Below are positions 30,313 to 39,951 of a stretch of 64,000 nucleotides of DNA, piece after piece. Source of the stretch: Labilibaculum sp. (GTDB lineage: Bacteria > Bacteroidota > Bacteroidia > Bacteroidales > Marinifilaceae); assembly GCF_963664555.1 (NCBI RefSeq), contig NZ_OY761461.1, positions 2,666,001-2,730,000 on the forward strand, given 5' to 3'. A program made the translations under genes and the position numbers. The notes beneath the pieces are model-generated. The model searched no databases. It saw only the letters and a program-made list of their open reading frames with translations, and was not told where the DNA came from. Numbering within the stretch: position 1 is the stretch's first letter; each line of letters starts with the position of its first letter.

Positions 30313-32349
30313 ATGACTGTAGATACAAATCCATTACTCAACAAATTTTCAACACCATATGAGTCGGCTCCATTCGAAATAATTGAATTGGATCACTTTC
30401 TCCCTGCTTTTACTGAAAGCATTAAGATTGCGAGAAAGGAAATAGATCAGATTGTTGACAATACCGAGGAGCCAAATTTTGTGAATACGATTGAGGCTTT
30501 AGAGTATTCCGGACATCAGTTGGATCGGGTAGCTTCCATTTTCTTCAATTTAAACCATGCGAATACAAATGATGAAATGCAGGCATTGGCAAGAGAAGTA
30601 TCGCCAATGCTAACGGAATTTTCAAATGACATTATCATGAATGAAAACCTGTTTTCTCGTGTTAAGGTTGTTTATGAGCAAAAAAGTGAATTAAAGCTTT
30701 CTGTTGAACAGGAAAAATTGCTGACTGACCGTTACAAATCATTTGTTAGATCAGGAGCAAATCTGCAAAAAAAGAAAAAGGATCAGATTCGGGAAATATC
30801 TAAAGAACTTTCCAAATTGACATTGCAGTTTGGTGAAAATGTATTGGCGGCGACCAATAATTTTGAACTTCATATCACTGATAAAAAAGATTTATCAGGT
30901 CTTCCTGATGGAATTATTGAGGCTGCAGGCATTGTTGCAAAGGAGAAAGATAAAGAAGGATGGGTATTTACCCTGCAATTTCCAAGTTATGTTCCTTTCA
31001 TTCAATATTCGGATATTCGCGAATTACGCGAGAAAATGTTTAAGGTATATTCTTCACGTTGTTTTAACGATAAATTCGATAACCAAAAAATATTAAAGCG
31101 TATCGTAGAACTGCGATTAAAGAAAGTTCAGCTGTTCGGATACACTTCTTATGCCGATTTTGTTTTAGAAGAGAGAATGGCAAAGAAATCAAGTAAGGTT
31201 ACAGATTTTCTAACCGAATTATTGGATGCTTCAATGCCTAAGGCGAAAGAGGAATTTAAGGAATTGCAGGCGTATGCAAAAAGTTTAGGCGCTGATTTTA
31301 AATTAGAACGGTGGGATTGGGCTTATTACGCTGAAAAATTAAAAACAGAAAAATTTGATGTTAATGATGAAATTACCCGACCATACTTCGAATTGGAACG
31401 GGTTAAAAAAGGCATCTTCTCTTTGGCTACACGCCTTTACGGGATAAAATTTAATATTAATCCTAATCTTCCGAAATATCATAAGGACGTTGATGTGTAT
31501 GAGGTGACTGATGATAAAGGAGAATTTTTATCCTTATTATATACTGATTTTCACCCTCGCAGTTCAAAACAAGGAGGAGCTTGGATGACGTCTTTCGTCG
31601 ATCAATACCGTAAAAAAGGTACGGATCATCGTCCGCATATTTCCATTGTTTGTAACTTCACAAAACCAAGTGAAACAAAACCATCATTACTTACTTTTAA
31701 TGAGGTAACTACCTTTTTGCATGAGTTTGGTCACGCTTTGCACGGAATGTTGTCAAAATGCACCTACAGCAGCCTTTCCGGTACAAATGTGTATCGTGAT
31801 TTTGTTGAGTTGCCCTCTCAATTTATGGAAAATTTTGCTACACAAAAAGAATGGTTGGATGATGTGGCAGAGCATTATAAAACAGGAGAAAAGATTCCTG
31901 CAGAAATAGTGCAAAAGATTATCGATAGCGAAAATTTCCTAAGTGGTTATTCCTTTGTTCGTCAAATTAGCTTTGGCTTAAATGATATGGCTTGGCATAG
32001 TGTAACAGAGCCTGTGTCCGATGAAGTTTCAGTTTTTGAGGACAAAGCAATGTCTTCAACAGAATTGTTCGATCGGGTTGAAACGAGCTGTATGAGCACA
32101 TCGTTTTCACATATTTTCGCAGGTGGTTATGGTGCCGGCTATTACGGATATAAATGGGCTGAGGTTTTAGATGCAGATGCTTTTGATGCTTTTAAAAGTG
32201 CAGGTATATTTAATAAAGAAGTTGCAAGGTCGTTTAGAGAAAATATTCTTGAAAAGGGAGGAAGTGATCATCCTATGAATCTTTATCTGAAATTTAGAGG
32301 TAAAGAACCTTCAATAGAACCTCTTTTAAAGAGAAGTGGTCTGAAATAG
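30313..32349 (+). CDS. M3 family zinc metallopeptidase (peptidyl-dipeptidase Dcp / oligopeptidase A type)
   Basis: The 678-aa protein carries the zinc motif FLHEFGHALHGM (HExxH), with the downstream Glu expected in the following helix (RDFVELPSQFMEN). The C-terminal part SHIFAGGYGAGYYGYKWAEVLDADAF (residues about 595-620) contains the Gly/Tyr-rich substrate-binding segment of the M3 family. Length matches Dcp (about 680). There is no signal peptide, so it is probably cytoplasmic and degrades short peptides. Dcp versus PrlC-type activity cannot be told from sequence. Confidence 0.9.
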   Translation: MTVDTNPLLNKFSTPYESAPFEIIELDHFLPAFTESIKIARKEIDQIVDNTEEPNFVNTIEALEYSGHQLDRVASIFFNLNHANTNDEMQALAREVSPMLTEFSNDIIMNENLFSRVKVVYEQKSELKLSVEQEKLLTDRYKSFVRSGANLQKKKKDQIREISKELSKLTLQFGENVLAATNNFELHITDKKDLSGLPDGIIEAAGIVAKEKDKEGWVFTLQFPSYVPFIQYSDIRELREKMFKVYSSRCFNDKFDNQKILKRIVELRLKKVQLFGYTSYADFVLEERMAKKSSKVTDFLTELLDASMPKAKEEFKELQAYAKSLGADFKLERWDWAYYAEKLKTEKFDVNDEITRPYFELERVKKGIFSLATRLYGIKFNINPNLPKYHKDVDVYEVTDDKGEFLSLLYTDFHPRSSKQGGAWMTSFVDQYRKKGTDHRPHISIVCNFTKPSETKPSLLTFNEVTTFLHEFGHALHGMLSKCTYSSLSGTNVYRDFVELPSQFMENFATQKEWLDDVAEHYKTGEKIPAEIVQKIIDSENFLSGYSFVRQISFGLNDMAWHSVTEPVSDEVSVFEDKAMSSTELFDRVETSCMSTSFSHIFAGGYGAGYYGYKWAEVLDADAFDAFKSAGIFNKEVARSFRENILEKGGSDHPMNLYLKFRGKEPSIEPLLKRSGLK

Positions 32350-32360
32350 ATTAATCTTGC

Positions 32361-32403
32361 AAAAAAGTATGAGCTGTTCTTTATTTAGGACAGCTTTTTT
32401 TTT
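32361..32403 (+). terminator. Terminator after the M3 peptidase gene
   Basis: GCTGTTCT / AGGACAGC stem with one mismatch, followed by a T9 run. Confidence 0.7.
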
Positions 32404-32626
32404 GATCAAAAAGTATAAATGAACATAAGTCGTAGTGTTGCTCGAGATAATTATACGATTTACTATCATATTAATCAGCCGAAATGATAACATGAAAATT
32501 TTCATAAGTGGAAAATTGACGTCTTTTTTCTTCAGTTTGGATGAATATGTTTAAAAAAACATGACCAGGTGAGATTTAATGCTGTTTTACAGGTAGTTGT
32601 GTATTTGTGAATTTTGACAAAATTCC
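32404..32626. other. Intergenic region upstream of the YitT-family gene
   Basis: No gene or structured RNA recognised. The downstream end contains the promoter described at 32627-32656. Confidence 0.4.
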
Positions 32627-32656
32627 TTGTTATTAAAGGAGGTGCATTTATTTTTG
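32627..32656 (+). promoter_or_regulatory. Promoter of the YitT-family gene
   Basis: TTG (32627-32629), exactly 19-bp spacer, TATTTTTG (32649-32656). This is the best match in the window to the Bacteroidota -33/-7 consensus. Confidence 0.65.
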
Positions 32657-32692
32657 TCGGCGAATTTTAAACACTTAACTAACAATTAAAAA

Positions 32693-33595
32693 ATGGCTTT
32701 TGTAACCAAAGAAAAATTTTTGTCAAATGAATGGCTTAGTGCCTATGCTTACCTGATACTGGGAAGTATAATTTTTGCTGTTTCTGACATATTATTTGTT
32801 GTACCCTATAAACTGGCACCGGGAGGTGTTTATGGTATTGCAACAGTTTTAAACACTATGTTTAGCTGGAAAATCAGTTATTGTACTTTTGCAATGGAGA
32901 TTCCTTTGATAATTCTGGGTACCTTTATTTTAGGACCTCGGTTTGGAATCAAAACACTTCTAAGTATTTTTACAATTCTCTCTACTGTTTGGGTTATGGA
33001 AACCTTTGTTTCTCCGGATTACGCAAAAGTAATTGCTGACCCAATGTTGAATACAATTGTCGCAGGTGTATTTTATGGAATCTCAATTGGATTCATTTTT
33101 AAATCACGTGCAACATCAGGCGGATCTGATATCATTGCAATGATTTTGGCCAAATATACTAAGCTTTCGCTGGGTAAGTTGGTGATGATTGTAGATGGTA
33201 TAATTGTTCTGTTTACACTTGTTCAGCCAACAGAAACAGGTACAATTGGATGGGAGTTTGCAATTTATTCTTTAATTATTATTTACATTGAAGGTAAGAT
33301 TATTGATATGGTTGTTAGTGGAGCAAATTATCACAAGACAGTTATGATTGTTTCTGATCAATTTGAGTCAATTTCTTCAAAAATTAGAGATGACTTGAAA
33401 CGGGGTGCAACTATTTTTACAGGAACCGGTGTTTATTCAGGAGAAGAGAAAAAAATGGTTTATTCTGTAATGAGCCGTAGAGAATTAGAGATTCTTAAAC
33501 TGCATATTAGAGAGGTGGATCCTTCTGCTTTTGTTAATGTTACGGAAGCGAATGAGATTCTGGGTGAAGGTTTTAAATCACTAAATGAAGAATAA
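32693..33595 (+). CDS. YitT family membrane protein (DUF161/DUF2179)
   Basis: The 300-aa protein has an N-terminal membrane domain with about five hydrophobic segments (residues 18-180). Recognisable elements are the family's YKLAPGGVYGIATVLN and ATSGGSDIIA motifs. A cytoplasmic C-terminal DUF2179 domain (about 215-295) contains RGATIFTGTGVYSG. The function of the family is not established; transport has been suggested. It is monocistronic, with a consensus promoter and strong terminator. Confidence 0.88.
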   Translation: MAFVTKEKFLSNEWLSAYAYLILGSIIFAVSDILFVVPYKLAPGGVYGIATVLNTMFSWKISYCTFAMEIPLIILGTFILGPRFGIKTLLSIFTILSTVWVMETFVSPDYAKVIADPMLNTIVAGVFYGISIGFIFKSRATSGGSDIIAMILAKYTKLSLGKLVMIVDGIIVLFTLVQPTETGTIGWEFAIYSLIIIYIEGKIIDMVVSGANYHKTVMIVSDQFESISSKIRDDLKRGATIFTGTGVYSGEEKKMVYSVMSRRELEILKLHIREVDPSAFVNVTEANEILGEGFKSLNEE

Positions 33596-33616
33596 GATTA
33601 TTTTAAAATATTTTTT

Positions 33617-33648
33617 AAAATCCCTCTCGAATATGGAGGGATTTTTTT
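33617..33648 (+). terminator. Terminator after the YitT-family gene
   Basis: AAATCCCTC / GAGGGATTT stem with a T7 tail. Confidence 0.8.
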
Positions 33649-33884
33649 ATTTTTGCAATTGTGTATAATGTAGGTTTATTCATTTGATAAAGAAAATGAA
33701 TTTATTGTTTGTAAAAGATACAAGTTGCAATTTAGACTTGTATTGTGTTTGTAATGCGCGGAGTAATTTCATTTGTGTTAAAATATATCTGTAAAAAGTT
33801 GTGAAATAATTTGATTTTCAAGAAAATTATTACGTATTTTGCGACCTGTTTGAAAAGCGTTTAAGGAAAAAAATAATCTGGACT

Positions 33885-34127
33885 ATGTCAAGAGTTTGTC
33901 AAATTACTGGAAAGAGCGTAATGGTTGGGAACAATGTTTCTCACTCAAAAAGAAGAACTAAGAGAAGATTCTATCCAAATCTTTTCGATAAGAAGTTCTA
34001 TCTTCCTGAAGAGGATCGCTGGATTGAGCTAAGGATTTCTGCTGCAGGAGTACGACTAATTAATAAATTAGGAGTAAAAGGTGCACTTACTAAAGCTCAA
34101 GAAAAAGGATTTATTAAAAAATACTAA
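33885..34127 (+). CDS. rpmB: 50S ribosomal protein bL28
   Basis: The 80-aa basic protein begins [29 protein letters not shown] (residues 1-29), the L28 signature, and ends in a Lys-rich tail. It is first in the run rpmB-rpmG-DUF4295-ftsY. A TTG (33811) and a near-consensus TATTTTG (33835-33841) upstream may form its promoter. Confidence 0.96.
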   Translation: MSRVCQITGKSVMVGNNVSHSKRRTKRRFYPNLFDKKFYLPEEDRWIELRISAAGVRLINKLGVKGALTKAQEKGFIKKY

Positions 34128-34140
34128 AAAGGCATAGAAA

Positions 34141-34323
34141 ATGGCTAAAAAAGGTAATAGAGTGCAAGTAATTCTTGAGTGTACCGAGCATAAAGACAGT
34201 GGTATACCTGGAACTTCAAGATACATTACTACTAAGAATAAGAAAAACACTCCTGATCGTATGGAGATGAAGAAGTATAATGCAATTTTGAAAAAAGTAA
34301 CTGTTCACAGAGAAATAAAATAA
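34141..34323 (+). CDS. rpmG: 50S ribosomal protein bL33
   Basis: The 60-aa protein has VILECTEHK and [15 protein letters not shown], family signatures. Only one cysteine (Cys14) is present, so it is the zinc-free (C-minus) form. It lies 13 bp downstream of rpmB. Confidence 0.95.
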   Translation: MAKKGNRVQVILECTEHKDSGIPGTSRYITTKNKKNTPDRMEMKKYNAILKKVTVHREIK

Positions 34324-34330
34324 TTGAGAT

Positions 34331-34483
34331 ATGGCTAAGAAAGTAGTAGCATCCCTACAAAAAGGTGAAGGCCGTGGTTTCGCTAAAGTAATCAAAATGG
34401 TGAAATCTCCTAAATCTGGTGCATATTCTTTTAAAGAGGAAATCGTACCGAACGAAAACGTTAAGGATTTCTTTACTAAATAG
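34331..34483 (+). CDS. DUF4295 small ribosome-associated protein
   Basis: A 50-aa basic protein beginning MAKKVVASLQKGEGRGF and ending NVKDFFTK. It starts 7 bp after rpmG. DUF4295 proteins are restricted to Bacteroidota and almost always follow rpmG. From memory, a Bacteroidota-specific ribosomal protein has been assigned by cryo-EM, and this family is the natural candidate; I cannot verify that. The gene is real: conserved context, tight spacing and coding composition. Confidence 0.85.
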   Translation: MAKKVVASLQKGEGRGFAKVIKMVKSPKSGAYSFKEEIVPNENVKDFFTK

Positions 34484-34511
34484 TAAAGATTTTCATATAG
34501 CATTGAATATT

Positions 34512-34547
34512 AAAGGCTTCCTAATGAGATTAGGAAGCCTTTTTTTA
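34512..34547 (+). terminator. Terminator after the rpmB-rpmG-DUF4295 operon
   Basis: AAAGGCTTCCTAAT / ATTAGGAAGCCTTT perfect 14-bp stem, 3-nt loop, T7 tail. It separates the ribosomal genes from ftsY. Confidence 0.9.
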
Positions 34548-34647
34548 TATAAAGATATAACTTTGCTTCCTTAACTCTATTGCGTTTATTGTTAATTGCT
34601 TGTAAGCTCTTTTTTTTGTACTTTAGCAGGCTAAAATTTAATTAGAA

Positions 34648-35598
34648 ATGGGATTATTTGGTAGTTTTTCGAAATCGAAAAAAGAAAATCTTAATAAAGG
34701 ACTTGCTAAAACAAAGGATAGTGTTTTTAAGAAGTTAACTCGTGTGGTTGTAGGAAAAGCCACTGTAGATGATGATGTTCTTGATGAACTGGAAGAGGTT
34801 CTGATTTCTTCAGATGTAGGAGTTGACACAACCTTGAAAATTATTGAGCGAATTGAAAAACGTGTAGCGGAAGATAAATTTCTTGGGGCATCTGAATTGA
34901 ACCGTATTCTTAAAGAAGAGATTGCGGGTTTGTTGAAGGAAAATAATAAGGGTGATTACGAAACATTTGATCTGCCAAAATCAGATCATCCTTATGTAAT
35001 AATGGTTGTGGGAGTTAATGGTGTAGGTAAAACGACAACCATTGGGAAATTGGCTTATCAATTTAAAAAGGCTGGAAAAAAAGTAACACTTGGTGCTGCA
35101 GATACATTTCGTGCAGCAGCAGTTGACCAGTTAATAATTTGGTCTGAGAGAGTTGGGGTTCCTGTCGTGAATCAAGGAATGGGAGCGGATCCGGCTTCTG
35201 TAGCTTTTGAAACTCTTACTCAGGCAAAGGCAAATGGCTCTGATGTTGTAATTATTGATACAGCGGGGCGTTTGCACAATAAAATCAACTTAATGAATGA
35301 GTTAAGTAAGATTAAGCGTGTTATGGATCGTGTTATTCCGGGAGCTCCGCAAGAAATTTTATTGGTGTTGGATGGATCAACCGGACAGAATGCTTTTGAG
35401 CAGGCAAAACAGTTTACCTTGGCAACCGAAGTGAATGCTTTAGCAATAACAAAGCTGGATGGTACAGCTAAGGGAGGGGTTGTCATTGGCATTTCTGATC
35501 AATTTAAAGTTCCTGTAAAATATATAGGTATTGGGGAAAGTATGGAAGATCTGCAGGTATTTAATCGAAACGAATTTGTTGATTCGTTATTTAATTAA
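34648..35598 (+). CDS. ftsY: Signal recognition particle receptor FtsY
   Basis: SRP-receptor GTPase that docks ribosome-SRP complexes to the membrane. The 316-aa protein lacks the long acidic A domain of E. coli FtsY, having only a short Lys-rich N-terminus. NG domain motifs: G1 [22 protein letters not shown]3 DTAGRLH, G4 [10 protein letters not shown] and closing GIGESMEDL. rpmB-rpmG-DUF4295-ftsY-rimO is a conserved Bacteroidota neighbourhood. Confidence 0.95.
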   Translation: MGLFGSFSKSKKENLNKGLAKTKDSVFKKLTRVVVGKATVDDDVLDELEEVLISSDVGVDTTLKIIERIEKRVAEDKFLGASELNRILKEEIAGLLKENNKGDYETFDLPKSDHPYVIMVVGVNGVGKTTTIGKLAYQFKKAGKKVTLGAADTFRAAAVDQLIIWSERVGVPVVNQGMGADPASVAFETLTQAKANGSDVVIIDTAGRLHNKINLMNELSKIKRVMDRVIPGAPQEILLVLDGSTGQNAFEQAKQFTLATEVNALAITKLDGTAKGGVVIGISDQFKVPVKYIGIGESMEDLQVFNRNEFVDSLFN

Positions 35599-35620
35599 GC
35601 GAATTTTTTAATGATAATTA

Positions 35621-35650
35621 AAAAGGCTGTCCCCAAAGGCAGCCTTTTCT
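35621..35650 (+). terminator. Terminator after ftsY
   Basis: AAAAGGCTG / CAGCCTTTT stem with additional inner pairs, followed by T-rich sequence. Confidence 0.75.
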
Positions 35651-35703
35651 ATTCTTAACTTGTTAATAATTCCAATTCAAATGGGAAAAAGAGTTTTTTC
35701 TCT

Positions 35704-35711
35704 TATTTTTG
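35704..35711 (+). promoter_or_regulatory. -7 box for rimO
   Basis: TATTTTTG matches TAnnTTTG. It overlaps the extended in-frame TTG at 35709, so that start is excluded and the ATG at 35745 is preferred. Confidence 0.55.
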
Positions 35712-35744
35712 CCCAAAATTAAGTCGACAAAAGGAAATCTATAT

Positions 35745-37043
35745 ATGAATCAGACGAAAATAAATATTGTTAGTTTAGGTTGTTCAAAGAATTTAGTTGA
35801 TACTGAATTGTTAATGAAGCAGCTGGATGCCAATCAATTCCAGGTTGGCTGTGATGAACAGGATAGTGATGCAAGAACTATCATTATTAATACCTGCGGA
35901 TTTATTGGAGATGCTAAAGAGGAGTCAATAGATATGATTCTGCAATATGTAGAAGCCAAAAAATCAGGAAAAATAGATAAGCTATTTGTGATGGGTTGTT
36001 TGTCGGAGCGTTACCGTGATGATTTAGTGAAGGAAATTCCTGAGGTGGATCATTTCTTTGGTAAATTTGAATGGCAATTGATTGTAAAAGAATTAAATAA
36101 GGATTACAAGCCTGATTTTAAGAATTTTAGAATGATTACTACGCCTAAACATTTTGCCTATCTAAAAATATCTGAAGGGTGTAATAGATCCTGTTCGTAT
36201 TGCGCCATCCCTATTATTACAGGGAAGCATGTCTCCAGACCTATGGAAGATATATTGGAAGAGGCAAGGGGACTGGTAAAAGATGGGGTAAAGGAGTTGT
36301 TGGTGATTGCTCAGGACTTATCCTACTATGGATATGATTTATATAACGAATCGAAACTTGCTGAATTGGTTCAGTTGCTTTCTGAAATAGATGGTTTAAA
36401 GTGGATTAAGTTACATTATGCATATCCTACTCAATTTCCATATGGGATTCTTAAGTTGATGCGGGAGAATCCTAAAGTTTGTCGTTACCTTGATATTGCC
36501 CTTCAGCATTCCAGCGATAATGTATTAAACTTGATGCGTAGAGGTATTAATCGAGAGAAAACTATTGAGTTGATTGCTAAAATTAGAGCGGAGGTTCCAG
36601 GAATTACTCTTAGAACTACAATGTTGGTTGGTCATCCTGGTGAAACCGAAGCCGACATGAAGGATCTTATGGCATTTGTGTCGGAGATGAAATTTGAACG
36701 CTTGGGAGTTTTTCCATATTCAAATGAAGATGATACCTATGCGGCAATCAATTACGATGATAATATTCCTTTAGAGATAAAGGAAAGCAGGAGGGATGAT
36801 ATCATGGCTTTACAGCAGGAGGTTTCGAGAGTCGTGAACGAAAAAAGAGTGGGGGAAGAATTAAAAGTTGTAATTGATAGAAAGGATGTTGATTTCTATT
36901 ACGGACGAACAGAATTTGATTCATATGAGGTTGATCCAGAGGTTTTAATCCCAATTAATGGTGTCGATCTTAAAATTGGTGAATTTTATACCGTTAAAAT
37001 CAACGATTTTGAAGACTACGATTTATTTGGAGAAGTAATATAA
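35745..37043 (+). CDS. rimO: Ribosomal protein uS12 methylthiotransferase RimO
   Basis: Radical-SAM enzyme that methylthiolates Asp88 (E. coli numbering) of ribosomal protein S12. From the ATG at 35745 it is 432 aa. It has the UPF0004 N-terminal domain (SLGCSKNLVDTE, one of three Fe-S cysteines; the others in NTCGF and GCLSERY), the radical-SAM CxxxCxxC motif (CNRSCSYC) and a C-terminal TRAM domain. The RimO-specific SLGCSKNLVD distinguishes it from MiaB. Confidence 0.94.
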   Translation: MNQTKINIVSLGCSKNLVDTELLMKQLDANQFQVGCDEQDSDARTIIINTCGFIGDAKEESIDMILQYVEAKKSGKIDKLFVMGCLSERYRDDLVKEIPEVDHFFGKFEWQLIVKELNKDYKPDFKNFRMITTPKHFAYLKISEGCNRSCSYCAIPIITGKHVSRPMEDILEEARGLVKDGVKELLVIAQDLSYYGYDLYNESKLAELVQLLSEIDGLKWIKLHYAYPTQFPYGILKLMRENPKVCRYLDIALQHSSDNVLNLMRRGINREKTIELIAKIRAEVPGITLRTTMLVGHPGETEADMKDLMAFVSEMKFERLGVFPYSNEDDTYAAINYDDNIPLEIKESRRDDIMALQQEVSRVVNEKRVGEELKVVIDRKDVDFYYGRTEFDSYEVDPEVLIPINGVDLKIGEFYTVKINDFEDYDLFGEVI

Positions 37044-37046
37044 AGG

Positions 37047-37078
37047 AAAAGGCAGATCATTTGATCTGCCTTTTTTAA
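37047..37078. terminator. Bidirectional terminator between rimO and exonuclease gene
   Basis: AAAAGGCAGATCA / TGATCTGCCTTTT with a 2-nt loop and A/T runs on both sides. It serves both convergent genes. Confidence 0.9.
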
Positions 37079-37665
37079 AATAAACTTCCTTGTATCTGAT
37101 ACATCCCAGCTTTCTTTAATTCAAAGAAACAATCGGCACATGCTTTTACATCAGCAAGAGCATCATGAGCACCATCAAAGCCTTTTTGAAATAAATATTG
37201 ATGAAGTTCAGTTAAATTAGGCCATTTGTAACCACTTCTTCCTGGAATCTTGCACACATTGGTAGTGGTTTTCATGGTGCAAATTTTAGGGATATTAATC
37301 AATCTGCTTTTGATATCTTTCCTCAGAAATTCAGCTCCAATAATTACTTCATCAAAGCTAATGTTGTGAGCAATTAAAAAATCAGCTTCATTTAATACTT
37401 TTGAAAATTCATTCAGTGCTTCGGATAAGTCTATTCCGTTATCAATAGCCTTTTGTGTTGAAATGCCGTGTACTTTAGATGCTTCAGGAGGAATAATAAA
37501 TCCTTCTGGAATGATGATTCTGTTTGCTCTTTTAATTTCATTATCGCGACTGTCATAAAGAAGCCAGGCTAGCTGAACAAGTCTGGGCCAGTTGTCTAAA
37601 TCTGTAACTGGAGCATTCCAACGTTTTGGAAGACCGGTTGTTTCTGTATCGAAAAATAGGTACAT
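37075..37665 (-). CDS. DEDDh-family 3'-5' exonuclease (DnaQ/epsilon-like)
   Basis: The 196-aa protein has ExoI motif FFDTETTGLP (Asp6, Glu8), ExoII AHNISFDEVII and ExoIII with HDALADVKA (catalytic His and Asp). It resembles Pol III epsilon and RNase T family exonucleases. It lacks a polymerase or GIY-YIG domain and may be a stand-alone proofreading or repair nuclease. It lies downstream of tpx on the minus strand but is separated by a terminator. Confidence 0.9.
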   Translation of the reverse strand: MYLFFDTETTGLPKRWNAPVTDLDNWPRLVQLAWLLYDSRDNEIKRANRIIIPEGFIIPPEASKVHGISTQKAIDNGIDLSEALNEFSKVLNEADFLIAHNISFDEVIIGAEFLRKDIKSRLINIPKICTMKTTTNVCKIPGRSGYKWPNLTELHQYLFQKGFDGAHDALADVKACADCFFELKKAGMYQIQGSLF

Positions 37666-37680
37666 GTTTTTTCTTTAAAA

Positions 37681-37704
37681 AAAAGCTCCTTAAAAGGAGC
37701 TTTT
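37681..37704 (-). terminator. Terminator after tpx
   Basis: AAAAGCTCCTT / AAGGAGCTTTT, 11-bp perfect stem with a 2-nt loop. Confidence 0.8.
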
Positions 37705-37724
37705 GTAATTATTTATTGCAAATT

Positions 37725-38240
37725 TTAAACCAATGCTTTAGCAGCTTGTAATGCAGCTTCATAATTAGGTTCTTCAGTCATTTCTGTTACATATTCTACG
37801 TACTTAACTTTGTTGTTTTTATCAATAACAACAACGCCACGTGCAAGAAGACGTAATTCTTCTACAACAAAACCATATTTTAAGCCAAAGTCAAGTTCTT
37901 TATGATCGGAAAGTGTTACTAAATTTGTAATTCCTTCAGCACCACAGAAACGGCCTAATGCAAATGGTAAATCATTGGATAGGGTAATGATTTGAATATT
38001 TTTATCAAGAGAGGCAGCTTCCTTATTGAATCGATGAGTTTGAGCAGAACAAACACCCGTATCAATCGAGGGGAAAATAGATAGAATCTTTACTTTTCCA
38101 TCAAAATCAGATAGTTGTATTGGCTCAAGTCCTTGATTAAGAGCTGTGAAATTACTTGCTGTCATTTCAGTTTTCACTTCATTTCCAAGAAGAGTCATTG
38201 GGTTACCTGCAAATGTAACTTTTTTATCGTTTTTATTCAT
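37725..38240 (-). CDS. tpx: Thiol peroxidase (Tpx-type peroxiredoxin)
   Basis: Reduces hydrogen and alkyl peroxides with thioredoxin. The 171-aa protein has the peroxidatic cysteine in SIDTGVCSAQT and the resolving cysteine in GRFCGAEGI, the atypical 2-Cys Tpx arrangement. The IS element is inserted about 80 bp upstream of its start, so its promoter region is close to the insertion. Confidence 0.95.
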   Translation of the reverse strand: MNKNDKKVTFAGNPMTLLGNEVKTEMTASNFTALNQGLEPIQLSDFDGKVKILSIFPSIDTGVCSAQTHRFNKEAASLDKNIQIITLSNDLPFALGRFCGAEGITNLVTLSDHKELDFGLKYGFVVEELRLLARGVVVIDKNNKVKYVEYVTEMTEEPNYEAALQAAKALV

Positions 38241-38262
38241 AATAATATTTTATCGTTTCAAT

Positions 38263-38270
38263 CAAAGGTA
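38263..38270 (-). promoter_or_regulatory. Candidate -7 box for tpx
   Basis: TACCTTTG on the minus strand matches TAnnTTTG, 22 bp before the tpx ATG. It lies on the tpx side of the IS left end, so the core -7 region is intact. Confidence 0.45.
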
Positions 38271-38319
38271 ATAATTGTTTTGAATTACTCTAAATAAAAA
38301 TAGAGTCGAAATATGGAAA

Positions 38320-38355
38320 AAAGAGGCTGTCTCAAATGAGATAGTCTCTTTTTCG
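38320..38355 (+). terminator. Hairpin at IS left end
   Basis: AAAGAGGCTGTCTCA / TGAGATAGTCTCTTT imperfect stem with a TTTTT tail, 46 bp upstream of the transposase ATG. It could block transcription entering the IS from outside. Confidence 0.5.
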
Positions 38356-38400
38356 TTTTATAGTTTTTTATATTTATCACTGATTTCTTATTTTAGAGAT

Positions 38401-39951
38401 ATGAAATTAGTCCCTCAAAAATCTCATTTCAAAGCCTATCATCAAAACCAGATGATTCTTTTTCCGCCTTCTCTCTCGGATTTCATATCATCTGAACACC
38501 CTGTTCGTACCATCAGCAGTATTATTGATGGTGTCCAGATAGATCGTATCCTTGAAAAATACAGTTATACGGGAGCAAAGGCCTATCATCCCAAAATGAT
38601 GCTTAAGTTATTAGTTTATTCCTATTTGTGTAATGTATATTCCTCTCGAAAAATAGAGCAGGCGGCATCAGAAAATGTACATTTCATGTGGTTGTCAGGG
38701 ATGCAAAAGCCAGATCACAATACGATTGCCCGCTTTAGAAGCAGTCGATTAAAAGGTGTTTTAAAGGAAGTGTTCAGTCAAGTAGTCCTGTTACTGGTAG
38801 ATTCCGGACATATTGATCTACAAACCATATATGTCGATGGCACCAAGATCGAGGCCAATGCAAATAAGTTTTCGTTTGTTTGGGGTAAAGCCATTCAAAA
38901 GAATATCCAACGCATGAAGGATCGGTTGGGGGAACTTTGGGATTATACAGAGCAGGTAGCCAAATCGGATTTAGCAAATGTAAGTAAGCCCGATTTAAGT
39001 GATGTTGATCCAGAAAAAATAGAGCAGACCATTGAGACAATTAATGAGGCCTTGAGGGATAAGAAAGTGGATGCTAAGAAACGCCGGCAACTCAACTATG
39101 CCAAGAAGAATTATGCTGATAATCTCCGAAAAAACGAGCAAAAGCTAAAGATATTGGAAGAGCGAAATAGTTATTCAAAAACGGATCCGGATGCAACCTT
39201 TATGCGAATGAAGGATGACTATATGCAAAATGGTCAGCTAAAACCAGGATATAACCTGCAGTTTAGCACACAAAATCAATTCATTGTAAATTATTCAAAC
39301 CATAATAATCCAACCGATACAAAAACCTTTATACCTCATATGAAAGAGGTTCAACAGTTGTATCCAGACAAACTAAACAGCGTATGTGCAGATTCCGGTT
39401 ATGGGTCTGAGGAGAATTATGAATTTCTTGAAGCGGAAGGATTAACCTCTTTTGTGAAATACAATTACTTTCATAAAGAACAAAAGAAGGGAGCCAAAAC
39501 TTATTGCGAGTTTCACCCCAACAATTTATTCTACGACTCTAAACAGGATATTTACTACTGCCCAATGGGACAAGTAATGAATCTTAAGAAGATAAAAAAG
39601 GAAAAAAGCCAAGCCGGTCATTTTAAGACAATCCATGTTTATCAAGCTCAAAACTGTAACGGATGCCCACTTAGGGGGATGTGTCACAAAGCAAAAGGTA
39701 ATCGAACGATTCAGATTAATCACCGACTCAACGAATTAAGAAGTAAAGCACGAGAACATTTAACCTCAGAAGAAGGATTGAAGCACAGGAGTCAAAGACC
39801 GGTTGATGTAGAGGCCGCTTTTGGTAACCTTAAACACAATAAAGGATTTAAACGATTTTTACTTCGTGGCAAAGAAAAAGTAGAAATCGAAATGGGATTA
39901 TTGGCTCTAGCCATAAATCTTAAGAAAATGAATAGTAGAAAAGTGGCCTAA
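38401..39951 (+). CDS. IS1182 family transposase
   Basis: The 516-aa DDE transposase is intact. N-terminal DUF772-type region has HPVRTISSIID and KLLVYSYLCN. First catalytic Asp is in TIYVDGTKIEANANK, the second in CADSGYGSEEN, and Glu in VDVEAAFGNLKHNKGFKRF. A C-rich segment NCNGCPLRGMCHK is the typical IS1182 insertion zinc-like cluster. Codon use is similar to neighbours. The intact frame suggests a recent or still active copy. Confidence 0.93.
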   Translation: MKLVPQKSHFKAYHQNQMILFPPSLSDFISSEHPVRTISSIIDGVQIDRILEKYSYTGAKAYHPKMMLKLLVYSYLCNVYSSRKIEQAASENVHFMWLSGMQKPDHNTIARFRSSRLKGVLKEVFSQVVLLLVDSGHIDLQTIYVDGTKIEANANKFSFVWGKAIQKNIQRMKDRLGELWDYTEQVAKSDLANVSKPDLSDVDPEKIEQTIETINEALRDKKVDAKKRRQLNYAKKNYADNLRKNEQKLKILEERNSYSKTDPDATFMRMKDDYMQNGQLKPGYNLQFSTQNQFIVNYSNHNNPTDTKTFIPHMKEVQQLYPDKLNSVCADSGYGSEENYEFLEAEGLTSFVKYNYFHKEQKKGAKTYCEFHPNNLFYDSKQDIYYCPMGQVMNLKKIKKEKSQAGHFKTIHVYQAQNCNGCPLRGMCHKAKGNRTIQINHRLNELRSKAREHLTSEEGLKHRSQRPVDVEAAFGNLKHNKGFKRFLLRGKEKVEIEMGLLALAINLKKMNSRKVA

